Part shown: positions 53,155-63,128 of the stretch, piece by piece | Numbering within the stretch: the stretch's first letter is position 1 | Layout: each line of letters begins with the position of its first letter | NCBI GenBank assembly: GCA_004026145.2 | Contig: CP034976.1 | Span: forward strand, 8,363,678-8,427,677 | DNA from: Takifugu bimaculatus | Taxonomy: Eukaryota; Chordata; Actinopteri; Tetraodontiformes; Tetraodontidae | Direction of reading: 5' to 3' | DNA length: 64,000 nucleotides | Translations under genes and position numbers: made by a program | The notes under the pieces: model-generated | Seen by the model: the letters and a program-made list of their open reading frames with translations, nothing else | What the model was told of the DNA's origin: nothing | Database searches by the model: none

Positions 53155-53370
53155 AATGTTGGTTTTCCAGGGAACGCCGTTTCTGGTTGGCCCGATTCCC
53201 CGTTGGGCCAATTAAGGTGGCCCGATTACGTTTGTAGCTCATATCAATGATGTAAGAGTTCAGCTTTTATACTGCAGGAACATATTTGAGGTAATTATAC
53301 AAACCTTTGCAGGCACTGTAATTGGCTGCTGAAGGAGCGCATGGATGGTGAATTGGTGTTGTTGATAATG
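53155..53370. promoter_or_regulatory. Candidate regulatory block with three phased GGSCCRATT words
   Basis: GGCCCGATT (53189-53197), GGGCCAATT (53205-53213) and GGCCCGATT (53219-53227) recur with starts 16 and 14 bases apart. The middle one includes a CCAAT core next to ATTAAG. The rest of the block is repeat-free. Lying 1.2 kb beyond the sox4 3' end, it could be a 3' enhancer. Confidence 0.3.
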
Positions 53371-53837
53371 GGATGGTTGTAAAGCTGCTCACCTCCATGT
53401 CTTCCTACTTTAGGTGAATAGTCACAGTACCAAGGTGTTAATGGAGCCCCCAAACCTCTTTCAAACATCATCTGTTCATCACTGGTTATGCTTCAATTGT
53501 TTTTTTCACCTTCCTTTGAGTGTAGAGTGTCAGTCAAAGGGGGTGATGTTACAAAGGCTGGAGGGGGGTGCATATTGATTTCCTCAGCAGATGTTCTCTG
53601 CGTTCACACCTTTTAATAGTGGGTGGCGAAACCATCTGTCCATGTGTCCACGCTTACACAACATGATGCTTCACTCAGTGTAAAGATGTGGAAAAGTGAA
53701 AATTGGGGTGTTGCCACTGTGGGAGTTCCTGGTAAATACTGAGAAGCAGGAACTTTAAAGGTACTTTTCTTCTCACTTGGCCCTCTCAATGGTCTTCTGA
53801 GACCTTCTGCTCATAGGGGAGGTGCCAGAACTCCTTC

Positions 53838-53985
53838 AGAGCACTGCTGAGGGACCCCTTGAACAAGGTACCAAACCCACATATGGCCCTGCAATGGATT
53901 GGTGATTCCTCCATGGGCGTACCCTGCCTATATGTGTAGCCTCCCCATGACCCCGAAAGGGAAAAAGTGGTTAAGAAGACAAAGT
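53838..53985 (+). mobile_element. Degenerate teleost dispersed repeat, forward copy
   Basis: AACAAGGTACCAAACCC, CCCTGCAATGGATTGGTGA, GTACCCTGCC and ATGACCCCGAAAGGG, ending in AAAAGTGGTTAAGAA, follow the order of a common teleost repeat ('CCCTGCGATGGACTGGTGA ... GACCCCGAAAAGGG'). The complementary segment occurs at 63129-63232. Confidence 0.7.
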
Positions 53986-54300
53986 GTTTAACCATCAAGC
54001 GTTTCAAAGACCAGTTTTGATGTAATGAAATAGTCTTCCAACACCAGTTTTAATGTAAACGCATTACAAGCATGTCAGATAGGCCGCAAATAATCTAATT
54101 AACAGAAAATAAATTGCAACATATTGGCGCTACAATGCAGCCGTGAGCTCTTGAACTGGTTCACAGCATTAGGATAATAAGAGGAAGTTACTTTTGCCAA
54201 TTATTACATTTTAAAATAGCCAGTAAGGGTGTATGTTTTCATATCGCACTAGCATGGTATCCAAATTTTGTGGATCAAAATAAGAGGACCGATGATCCTC

Positions 54301-54360
54301 TTTATGAATGAGCTAATGGACACCCCCTAAAGGGATCAATAAAGTACTCTGATTCTGATG
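54301..54360 (+). mobile_element. LINE-type 3' tail fragment
   Basis: CCCTAAAGGGATCAATAAAG followed by TACTCTGATTCTGATG resembles the 3' ends of teleost L2/Rex-like retroposons, which finish with GGGATCAATAAAGT plus a short repeated tail. It lies just beyond the sox4 polyadenylation signal. Confidence 0.5.
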
Positions 54361-54575
54361 AGAACATGAAGTGATACAGTCATGTGAGAAGTTTAGATAA
54401 TATGTTCATTCATTTGATCATGTAATACTCACTTTTTTGTATCCATTTGTGGATAAGCTATGGTTGAAAATATGAGATGCTAATCGACCCACAGCTGATG
54501 TTATCAGGTCACATTTAAAGAGATGAAGTTTCATATTCAAATAAATGAGTTGCAGAGTTTCAGTTCCAGCTGATA

Positions 54576-54581
54576 TTTATT
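54576..54581 (-). terminator. sox4: Candidate distal polyadenylation signal of sox4 (AATAAA)
   Basis: TTTATT on the plus strand reads AATAAA on the sox4 strand. It is the last canonical hexamer before unrelated repeat sequence begins at about 54.36 kb. Cleavage would be expected 10-30 bases further left, near 54550-54565. Confidence 0.6.
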
Positions 54582-56568
54582 TCCTTCCTTGAAAAAGTTC
54601 TGTACACAAGTTTATATCAACAATCTGACAGGCAGTAAATGGACACAAGTTAGCTGGCATGAGACATCCCCCCATTTCTCTGAGTCTTCAAAAGAAGGGT
54701 GGTTTCTTTGTTTATGGCATGATTAGAGACAATAAATGATAATTCTACACAGCATATTGCACAGGATGGATGAAAAATAAAGTCAATATATTTAAAAATG
54801 CTTTCATATATATATAAAAAGGAGTCCTGAACTGACCATCTTAAATGTAAGTAAGGATGTGTAAAAGATAGCAGTTCCAGACAGTGCCTGTCCTCGATAG
54901 CAACAACATACATAAACACACAATCTTTTTGCTTTATGATACAGTCAAATATACAAAAGATCGAGTTCACGGTTTCATCATTTTTCCTCATTTTTTTCTT
55001 TTTTTTCTGAAAAACACAACAGCTAATAACCTGAATCTGAAATACAAATGCTAGTCACCATGCCATAAAGATACTAAAACAATTATTAGCTAATAGTTAG
55101 CCGACAAGTAGAAAAGATTATATATTCAAATACAATGAGAAACGCAGTACAAGTAGGTGTTGCGGAACTCAAGTCGCACATTTGAATATGTTTGATGTCA
55201 TCATCCTTGTTGCTTGCTGTGTTGATAGGCGGTTCAATCCAGTGGTTGATTGGCAAGTTTGACATCACTCATTGAAAAAAAATTGTGAAATCAGTCCAAT
55301 TTAAAGCTACAATCTCCACATGTGTTGTCAGAGGCAAGTAGTTTGACCAGAAGTAGAAAAATTAAAATCAAATAAAAAAACAAAACAAACTGGGTGCTTA
55401 AAACAATAATCCTCGTGGTCCACAGGAGTAGTCTCAAGAAATAATGCATTCCTGTGTCTTTAAGGAGCCTGCAGACTGGCACTGTAAACGTAGAAGGTAG
55501 GCTGATACAAAGACCGGTGCTGCTTTCAAGTGCTGTCGGGAAATCGCAAAACACCTAGCCACGCGCCTGTGCTGACAACGGTTGATGCTAAGGAATGAAA
55601 CATCAATAAAGCCTTGTCAGCGTTTGCTGGTTAACGCCAGAAATCGAATTAGTGAATTTAAACTACGGTGAGTTCCTTAAGAAAAATCACACAGGCACCA
55701 CAGTGATCCGTTTGCTGTTCTTTAAACCCAGAGTAGGTTTAAGTACGACTCCGCAGGAGCACTTGAAGGCAGCATGAAAACCAGTCTGCCGGGCAACTAA
55801 GAATTAGGAAACCCAACACAGCTGAAGGCTACACACGCCGATTGGTGATCCCCGATTTTCTATATAGATTTGTACAAAAATACACTGAGAAAATAATCAA
55901 ACTGTTTCCTCTCTTTTAAGTGTCCAAAAGTGTGTACATTTAAATATAAAACGAAATCAAAAGTTGCGCGTTTTTTTTAACTCTAGCCCTTCGCCTGAGA
56001 AGGAAATGTGACAGACAGACAGACAGACGACCATGTAAAAAAGGACTAGAAAGAAATTAAAAAAACAAAACCATCGAGATAAAAATGCTTGGCCCAGTAT
56101 ATAAATACAACATCCCATATAAAATGGCATCTGGAGACATGTACAAAACAAAGCTCAAATGGTGAAAAAACAACAGTTCGGTGAGGATTTCTCTATAGCT
56201 ATCATCTGAAATTAAAGAATTTTGGTCCTGAAGAGAAAGAGAACGCGTGTATAAAGTTCAGCACAGATTTGAAGTTGCGTCTGAATCCTGAAGTCGGAAC
56301 AATTAAACAGCTGGTGATTATTTCCGTGTCCTTTTTTTCTGCAGAGAAGAACCAAAAGCGAGCGCCACCTACCCATTTAAATAACCCTAATACTAGTTTT
56401 TAAACTGCTCGACAGTCTCACAGAAAGTTTCAGCACAAGATAGGAACAAAGTAGGCTATCATGCTTAACATGTTTTTTGTGGGTTTTTTTTGTTTGTTTT
56501 GTTTTTTTTTGCGTTTGAGAAAAAAAATATTCGGCTGTTTAAAAAAACATCAACCCACCTGCTGCATT

Positions 56569-56574
56569 TTTTAT
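56569..56574 (-). terminator. sox4: Candidate proximal polyadenylation signal (AATAAA)
   Basis: A second AATAAA on the sox4 strand lies 556 bases after the stop codon. If used, it would give a short 3'UTR isoform lacking most AUUUA and seed sites. Only the hexamer is seen; usage is unknown. Confidence 0.3.
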
Positions 56575-57129
56575 TATTAAAAATCCCTCTTTGTGACACA
56601 CCACAACAATAATGTCGCACGGCAGTCCTGTTTTTGTACCTTTTCAAAGTGGTGAAGTTCACTTGGCGGTTGGCTAAAAAGTCGAGAAATGTCCCTTTTT
56701 CTTTAAAGAAACGTTGATTGCGTGAACGGCGGACCGCGTAGCGTGCAAAATTAATCACAGTTAAGTTGTTAAATTCTGGGGAGCTCAAAAAACACAATGT
56801 TCGAGACTGAGCGTCTCTCCAGTCTCCATTTTCTCCCCCCTCTCTCTCTCTCCTGCACTCCGCTTCTGTGAGCGCACCAAGCCCCCCTTCAGTCCAGGCA
56901 TCCAAAGAAAAGTACCAGAAAAGGCGAGTCGGTCGCCTCAAAGTTGGGCTTTCCAAGGATGTGCGATTCCTGCCAGTCAGGGCGAGAAGGGACGGGCAGG
57001 TTTTAGACTACAAGTCTGGATAAACAAACTATTACGCGCACTAACCAGGACCTCCTGGTCGTGTTTGCGCTCATGTTTTTGCTCGCAGACACCTGTCGTT
57101 GGCTTCATTCCCCCTCTGTTATGCCTCGC

Positions 57130-58356
57130 TCAGTATGTGAACACCAGGTTAGAGATGGTGGACTCCAGCCAGTCCCCGGAAATCATCTCGCTGACCTCTG
57201 GCGTGCAGTAGTCTGGGAACTCAAAGTGAGAGCCCCCGGAGCCGGACTCAAAGTTCAAATCTAAGTCTCTATCCAGCACCGACGAGCCGAAGCTCCCCAG
57301 CGACATGCTGTCAAAGCTGGGGCTCGGGTTAATGTCCTCGAACTCCTCGTCCTCCGAGGAAGAGGACGACGAGTGGGACGAGGCGGAGGAGTGGGAGCCG
57401 GAGGGAGTCGGGGAAGAAGCGCGCCGGCTGCTGTATGTGTGCCCGCCTTGGCGCACGGAGGAGCCGCCCTGGCTGCCGCTGCTGCCGGGAGACTCCGCTC
57501 CGTCTTCCCTGCCGCTCCCCGCGTCCTCGTACAGGCTGAGCGGGTCGCTGGAGTCCGCCGAGCTGCTGAGCGTCGGGCTGGCCGGGACCACCACGGAGGA
57601 CGCGGGGCTGACGCTTAGGTTGGCCGCGCTGCTCCCGTAGACGTACATCCGTTTGGGCTTCTTGCCATCCGGGATCTGCTTGGCCGCCGAAGAGACCGAT
57701 TTCGACTTGTAGAGGGAGTTGTGGTGCTCTGACTGGTGCTCAGAGGCAAACGGTGATGCTTTGGTACTGCTGCTGCTCCCAAAAAGTGATTTGTGGGGTT
57801 TGCTGCTGCTGGGTGATTTGGGTCCATTCTTCCTCGAAGACGAAGACGTCTTAGTGCTGGTGTTGATAGAGCTACTGTGGAGTTTCTCCCCCTTCTCCCC
57901 GCTGCTGCCAGGCTTGGAAGCGCTTGATTTTACCTTCTTCCTCGGCCGGTACTTGTAGTCGGGATAGTCCGCCATGTGCTTGAGCCTGAGCCGCTCCGCC
58001 TCCTTGATGAAGGGGATCTTGTCACTGTCTCTGAGCAGCTTCCACCGCTTGCCCAGCCTCTTGGAGATCTCAGCGTTGTGCATGTCCGGAGACTGCTCCA
58101 TGATCTTTCTCCTCTCGATCTGCGACCACACCATGAAGGCGTTCATGGGTCTCTTGATGTGGCCACTGGGAGTCTTACACCACGCCGGGTCCTCCGCCAG
58201 CTTGTCCCCGGCGGTCGAGGAAGCTGTGGAGCCCGGCGAAAGAGGCGAGGCGGCCGGGTCCAAGTCCATGCACGTCCCGGAGTCGGAGCTGGAATCCACG
58301 GCGAAAAAGGACAGCGCCTCGGCGGTGCTCTCTGTGTGGCTCGTTTTCTGCACCAT
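57130..58356 (-). CDS. sox4: SoxC HMG-box transcription factor Sox4 (single exon, 408 aa)
   Basis: Nuclear transcription factor that binds and bends DNA at SOX sites and activates neural, cardiac and progenitor programmes (family knowledge). Seen in the sequence: residues 61-141 carry the SoxC HMG box, beginning KTPSGHIKRPMNAFMVW and ending DYPDYKYRPRKKVK. Basic stretches at both ends of the box are the usual nuclear localisation signals. Residues 145-340 are serine-rich and include KKPKRMYVYG (232-241) and DPLSLYED (271-278). An acidic SEDEEFEDINP patch follows, then the C-terminal activation tail (about 376-408) with HFEFPDYCTPEVSEMISGDW and the SNLVFTY end. KTPSGHIKRP, WSQIERRK and KKVKS point to Sox4 rather than Sox11 or Sox12. 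The start is the only in-frame ATG after an in-frame TGA (58447-58449) and has A at -3 and G at +4. The open frame runs to TGA at 57130-57132 with no intron, as expected for SoxC genes. Sox4a versus sox4b is unresolved. Confidence 0.97.
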   Translation of the reverse strand: MVQKTSHTESTAEALSFFAVDSSSDSGTCMDLDPAASPLSPGSTASSTAGDKLAEDPAWCKTPSGHIKRPMNAFMVWSQIERRKIMEQSPDMHNAEISKRLGKRWKLLRDSDKIPFIKEAERLRLKHMADYPDYKYRPRKKVKSSASKPGSSGEKGEKLHSSSINTSTKTSSSSRKNGPKSPSSSKPHKSLFGSSSSTKASPFASEHQSEHHNSLYKSKSVSSAAKQIPDGKKPKRMYVYGSSAANLSVSPASSVVVPASPTLSSSADSSDPLSLYEDAGSGREDGAESPGSSGSQGGSSVRQGGHTYSSRRASSPTPSGSHSSASSHSSSSSSEDEEFEDINPSPSFDSMSLGSFGSSVLDRDLDLNFESGSGGSHFEFPDYCTPEVSEMISGDWLESTISNLVFTY

Positions 58357-58430
58357 GCTGCCCGCTTTACGCACGCAGAGGGAGAGCGGTGTGCTTGCTC
58401 GTTCTCCCCCTCTCTCCTCTGTCCTGTGAG
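57170..58430. other. CpG-rich island over the sox4 coding exon
   Basis: By eye, CpG dinucleotides and GC content rise sharply across the sox4 exon relative to the AT-rich flanks on both sides. This is typical of developmental transcription factor genes. Boundaries are approximate because composition was not computed. Confidence 0.6.
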
Positions 58431-58740
58431 TCACTTTAAAGCACACTCAGCTCTTTTTCCTCCTCTTCACAGCCGGAGCTGAGAGAAAACAAAAATAAAA
58501 CCGCAGAAAATAACTCACTCCTGAGATGTGAAACAAACTCTGGGTAACAGTTCAGTCCAGTGTGGCCCCAAGACGGAGTCAAGAAAATATAAAACCTCCA
58601 GTTTCTGTAGTTGTGAATGAAGCTCACTCTCCACTCAGCAGCCGGTTATCTGCCTCTCTCTGTCTCTTCCTTGTGCGTTATAAAATCAATTCAGCCGGAT
58701 GGTGACGGAACATAGTCTGTGCGGCTGCAGAGTGCAGACT
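58357..58740 (-). other. sox4: Probable sox4 5' untranslated region
   Basis: The sequence upstream of the sox4 ATG is moderately AT-rich, has no splice acceptor that I would trust, and contains an in-frame stop at 58447-58449 that fixes the start. No in-frame ATG lies between that stop and 58356. The right boundary is a guess, based on a TATA-like TTATACAC on the minus strand at about 58761-58768 that would place initiation near 58735. Confidence 0.45.
58678..58713 (-). other. Possible short upstream ORF in the sox4 leader (11 codons)
   Basis: On the sox4 strand an ATG at 58713-58711 opens an 11-residue frame (MFRHHPAELIL) closed by TAA at 58680-58678. It would sit in the 5' leader only if transcription starts to the right of 58713, which is not established. 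Such uORFs can damp translation of the main frame. Confidence 0.25.
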
Positions 58741-59110
58741 GGGTGCCAGACTGTGCTCTAGTGTATAAGGGAAGTGCTTTTCTCTGCATCGGCTCTGTTC
58801 CCCGCTTCTACAGTCAAAAATCGTGCATGCTGGGGAGTTTAAAAAAATGTTGAGTTTTTTTCTTTCCTTAAAAAAAAGCCCAGTGGCGAGTTAACACTGT
58901 CCGTCTTCCTCCTGCAAACCTGCAGTCGAGTTTCAAGCAGCCCTCCTGTCCCGGCCCCCCTTGCTTGCATTTATCCCTTCTCGAGATACAACGGCGATAA
59001 AAATCCACCAATGGGAGGCTGTCGCTACCCTGCTTCTGCGCGAGGTTCACGCCCACCTGGGCGCCGATTGGCTGAAAATGAAATCTAATAATAATCAGCG
59101 CGTGCAATGA
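58741..59110 (-). promoter_or_regulatory. sox4: Candidate sox4 promoter region with two CCAAT boxes
   Basis: Two CCAAT boxes face each other: CCAAT on the plus strand at 59008-59012, and ATTGG at 59067-59071, which reads CCAATCGG on the sox4 strand. They lie 250-330 bases from the inferred start. A weak TATA-like element on the sox4 strand lies at about 58761-58768. The rest is mixed AT-rich and GC-rich sequence without microsatellites. Transcription start was inferred, not observed. Confidence 0.45.
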
Positions 59111-61225
59111 GGAGCCTCGTGTCTGACCTCATTCCAGAATACAACAAGAAATTTCATTTAAAAAAAAAAAAGACACACTGGTTTATGTTGTGAGACCCCC
59201 CTTTTCCTCCTCTCTCACCACCAGCCCATGTGTGTACCATTACCATTAACATCTATACTGGGAATCTGCCTGTACTTTACATTATGGAAACTTTAACACA
59301 ACACAGGTTTTCTTTTTCTTTTTTTAACCAGAGTAGTCCGGGCAACGGCGAATTAAAGAAACACTCCATGTAACATTAACCTCCTTTTCTGCCCTCTATT
59401 ACAGACTGTTGCTGTTATAAAACTGTTATATCGAATATGAATAATCTGGAACAGAAGCAACAGCATGCACCAGTTATTATCTAATGTTTACTATGGTGAT
59501 GCGATGAATTTGAAACACGCTTCAGCGGTTATTTCTTATCGTTATTATCTTCTTAAATGTGACATAAATGGTGATAAAACTCTAATAAAACGCCAGGTGG
59601 GCGCTGTTTAATTGTTGTTGGTTTTTATTTCCCCTGTTGACCTTCTTTTTTAAAGACGAGGTTCAACAGTTGAGCTTGTTTTCGGTGCGCTGCGCAAACA
59701 GAAGCGCCTGTTGGACACGCTGCGATCATCATGTTGAACTGTTGTGAGCAGACACTAAATCGAGGTTTATCTTCTCGCCTCAACCCTCCCTTCTCCCTCT
59801 CTCCCTCCCTCCCACCACCTCCTTCCCTCCAAAGTGAGGCGGGCTTTGTCACAGGACGCGCAGGAGTCAGGTGGCGGTGGGGCGAGCACACCTCCAAACT
59901 GACACCCGGCTCAGCTTTCCGTGAAGTGACACGAACATGGAGCAACAGAGTCGACTACCCGCTTTTACGCACACGCTCACCACATTTACGCACGTCGGGA
60001 GTGCCTCATACTTTCTAAAATATGTCAAATATAAACAGCTGAATAATTGAATTGAATCATGGGTTAAACGTTCTATTCTTCTTCTTTTTATTATTATTAT
60101 TATTACTACTTTTTTTCCGACGTTCAATCATCTGTTTATTTGACTTTATATCAGCAGCAAGGGGGATGAGGTGTTGGACGGCCGCTAGATGGCGTCGTAG
60201 AGCCGAAGAGAACTCGCTGGGCCGCTTTGCAGAGAATTTAGGGAGGCCAACAGAGATCAGACTGAGCATTTAGAGCAGTTACCAGGGGTGAATTACATAA
60301 TGTCTCTGCACGATAGGAAGGCATCCAAGCGAGGCGCGTGTGTATGCGGTGATAGAACACGGATGCTAGGACTGGGGAGGTGGAGGAGACGGTGAAGTGA
60401 AGGGAGAAGGGCAGGGAATTCAAGTTGTTAACTCAGCTCACGGCAGAACATGAAGGCTGCATCAAACATGGAATGAATGGCAACTGACATTCAAAGTTGG
60501 TGTGTAAGTGTGACGGAGAGAGGGGGGGAGAGAGAGAGCTGCTCCAAATTAAAAGAGAGGTGACTCGGACTTGGATCCAAACTGGGAAATTTCTCATCAC
60601 CAACACAACTGGATGCATTTCACTGGGTACAATTATATTTAATATGGGCACCGATGTGCAGTGCATCTAACTAAAGCTACTGGTAATTGGCCGACAATTT
60701 GTGTGCTCATGGGGCATAACTGCAACGATATAAGAATGTTAGCTCAACAGTCCTCAATGCCTTTTTAATAAGAAGGTGCAAGGTGGCATTATAGCATTTT
60801 TCTTTTATGCTTGGGGGGGCTGTAAATCCAAAACAACAGTCCATTTCTAACTACACATACAATTACTACACTACAATTTAAAAACTAATTCATATCAGTC
60901 ACTTTTTGAACATATAACATGTTTTCTGGGGGGGGTTCTGTTTTTTTTTTTATACCTCCTGCAGCAAAACTCTACAAGTTCAGAGCACCTGGAGCGACAG
61001 CTGGCAGAGCCTTTGAGCTAACACCTTTCCTTTTGTCCGCACCTTCAGCAGGTGTCCTCTGTTCGGCTCCATTCTACTTGTTCTACTTTATAACCAAAAG
61101 ACAAACAAGACCTTTCCCCCAGTCTGGCTCCAGAGTAAACTTGAATGCACTTTTTTCTAAGCTGCCCACACTTCTCTCCCTCTCCCCCTTTCTGTCCTGT
61201 TCTCTTAAGTGTACATATTAGTATG

Positions 61226-61226
<1 letters not shown>
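59111..61226. other. Upstream flank of sox4; noncoding
   Basis: AT-rich with a T/CT-rich stretch at about 59780-59830 and an ATT repeat near 60090-60105. It holds the CTCF-like motif at 60182-60194. No gene; in mammals CDKAL1 lies on this side of SOX4 but is not expected this close and is not seen. Confidence 0.55.
60182..60194 (+). promoter_or_regulatory. CTCF-like core motif upstream of sox4
   Basis: CCGCTAGATGGCG matches the CTCF core CCASYAGRKGGCR at every position except A to G at position 3. It lies about 1.8 kb upstream of the sox4 ATG, where an insulator or promoter-tethering site would be plausible. Single motif matches are weak evidence. Confidence 0.35.

Positions 61227-61264
<38 letters not shown>
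61227..61264 (+). repeat. (CA)19 microsatellite
   Basis: Uninterrupted CA dinucleotides. Confidence 0.95.
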
Positions 61265-61266
<2 letters not shown>

Positions 61267-61914
61267 CACACTCACTGAAAGGATAAGTAGTGCATTCAAA
61301 CTTTCCTCCCTCTTTCTCTGTCTCTCTTTTACTGCCATTGTTCCATGGAGGTGCAGCTGCCACGCGAGTTCGAGTGGGTCGCGTGCCAACCCTAATCTCA
61401 ACAGGTGTTCTTTTGGGTGTCTCTAGCTCTGCCCCTGTCTCACCCTCCACCCCCCCTTTGGTCTCACTCTCCCTTTTTTTCCCTCACCCTTCCCCCACTC
61501 GCTCTTGAACTAAAACCACAGTTGTGCATCTCTTGAACTTTTGCTGCAATGGAAACAAATGAGGTTTCACAAATTTGCTGCAATGCTGCAACAGAATGGA
61601 ACAATCCCATCATTTTGCTACTAAAGAAGCTACATTGATTCCATTTTATAGGAAGATATTTGAAGATATTCCTTGTTTTTGTTCCTTTTCAAACATTTTG
61701 AAATGTTTGAGAGCCTCTGGGCCACTGCTGATTGGTTAAACATCTTTATGTGACCATCTTGAACATCCTGATCCTTCCCTGATTGGTGAAGAAAAATCTA
61801 GTGAGTCTGCTGCCCCACGGAGATGCCCAGCCTCTGGATGTGTGTGGAGGTTGCCAAATAGGGTTAGGGTTACGATCCAAATACGATCACTCTCTGGGGG
61901 GCATCAGCGAATGT
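61265..61914. other. Noncoding; no gene seen
   Basis: CT-rich between 61300 and 61500, then ordinary sequence. A two-unit GGGTTA stretch at 61861-61872 is too short to mean a telomere. Confidence 0.55.
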
Positions 61915-62060
61915 TAGAGTCTGACGCCCGAACACGCAACAGTGGCAGGGAAAACTCCCTTTTAACAGGAAGAAAGCTTGAGCAGGACCAGGCTTGTATG
62001 GGATAAAGGAGATAACAGAGAACAGAAGCTCAGGTACGCCTCCAGCCCATCCCAGGGCTG
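61915..62060 (-). mobile_element. Dispersed teleost repeat, 'GAGCCTGGTCCTGCTCAAGG' family, reverse copy
   Basis: Read on the minus strand, AGCCTGGTCCTGCTCAAG, TTTCTTCCTGTTAAAAGGGA, GTTTTCCCTGCCACTGTTGC and a GTCAGACTCT tail match the copy at 21611-21690 in the same order with few differences. The two insertions lie in opposite orientations, one on each side of sox4. Confidence 0.8.
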
Positions 62061-63128
62061 TGAGGAACAAGGCGAGCAGCCAATCGGTGGGGGTGAGGGG
62101 GCTTACAATTTGTTGCATTATAACCCTCAAATGACATGACATTACAAGTGCAGCTGCTCTTCATCTCGTTGCAAATATATAGTGTCACTCCTTTATATGT
62201 ATTTCACATCACACTTCACCCACCTTACACGGCTGGGATGTGTGTTTCCTTTTGTTTTTTTATGATAAGCACAATACACGGGCCTTAACAACGTCATTGA
62301 TTAGCTGAATGATGAAATAAATGAAATCTGCAGCTTTTACTTTACGACCGATTTAACGTCCAAAGCGGCTGCGCATAATTGACGAGGGTGTCACAGTGAT
62401 ATTGTTCCAGACGAAAATGGAGCCGCAGGAGTTCTTGTGCGGGGGTGCCGGTATTCCCTCTGGTGCTCATGTGCTCTCAGAGATATTTTGCTTATTCAGT
62501 AGCAATGTCAATTATTTCCTCAGGTAAATATAGATTTTTGTTTCAGTCCGAGAGTCAAACTTTTGGTACGTAACACTTCTTTTAGTCAATCTCTCCCTCC
62601 CTCTCTCCCTTTCTCTCTGGTCAGGCAAGCTGAGTTTGTTTAGTTGGCACGAGTGTTGGATGAGCGGCACTGCTGCCAAGGCCGGCCCCCCCATCTCTCC
62701 TTTCTCCAACCGTCTCCTTCTCACAATAAATCTGATCTGAGGTCATCTGGTATTCAGAGCGCTGACACCATATGGTCAGCCACCCACTCACAGTGCATCC
62801 AGTTTCATGAAAACTTCAAATCTTCCCATATTAAATATTAATGGAGATATATGGTTGCCTGCTGTTGCAAACCCTACTTATAGAAGAGTTGGTAAGAACC
62901 GGACAACTGAATCTGCAAATTTAGTGAGTAAAGATGATCAAATCCGTTAAATGGAAAAGAAAGCTGATTCAGCAGCTGTGTTTCAGCTTGACCACATGAT
63001 GCAGCGGCTGGCCTGCCTGAGAATACGTTATCTTGTTGGACGTATTAGAGGAAGTCGGCTTAAACAGGAAGTATCCTGCAAGGGGTACGTTCATTTGAGT
63101 TAATTTGACTCAATGTTGCTTTATCTGT
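62061..63128. other. Noncoding; no gene seen
   Basis: AT-rich unique sequence. The stretch 62280-62420 has GATTAGCTGAATGATGAAAT and CATAATTGACGAG words and no repeats; it could be regulatory but nothing more can be said. Confidence 0.5.

Larger units (their letters stand above)
51781..53837. other. Noncoding; quadruplex motif and candidate regulatory block
   Basis: Contains a G-quadruplex motif (52136-52155), CA-rich sequence near 52870-52910 and a repeat-free block at 53155-53370 with phased GGCCCGATT-like words. No gene seen. Confidence 0.5.
54555..57129 (-). other. sox4: sox4 3' untranslated region
   Basis: About 2.5 kb of AT-rich sequence follows the sox4 stop and ends shortly after an AATAAA at 54576-54581. 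Kilobase-scale 3'UTRs are usual for Sox4. On the transcript strand there are several AUUUA pentamers, seen as TAAAT on the plus strand at about 54636, 54733, 54842, 55941, 56102 and 56378. There are also candidate microRNA seed matches (see findings). No recognisable transposon fossil lies inside it, whereas repeats appear just beyond its end at 54.3 kb. Open frames inside it, such as 56465-56956, show no family resemblance. The exact cleavage site is inferred. Confidence 0.75.

Noticed and set aside
56465..56956. 163-codon minus-strand open frame next to sox4
   Set aside because: It lies within the 3'UTR and ends in a Lys/Asn/Phe-rich stretch derived from T-runs. No family is recognised.
58357..58446. 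30-codon N-terminal extension of sox4
   Set aside because: The extension would begin at a GTG, not an ATG, directly after an in-frame TGA. The conserved SoxC start (MVQK) is the first in-frame ATG and has a strong Kozak context.
57305..58482. Plus-strand open frames of 81-168 codons opposite sox4
   Set aside because: They are antisense shadows of the GC-rich, serine-rich sox4 exon and have no domain resemblance.
58561..58690. TATAAAA words on the plus strand at about 58589 and 58680
   Set aside because: They point away from sox4 and have no associated plus-strand gene; they were not called as promoters.
61859..61875. Telomere-like GGGTTA repeats
   Set aside because: Only about two units (AGGGTTAGGGTTA), too few for an interstitial telomeric array.
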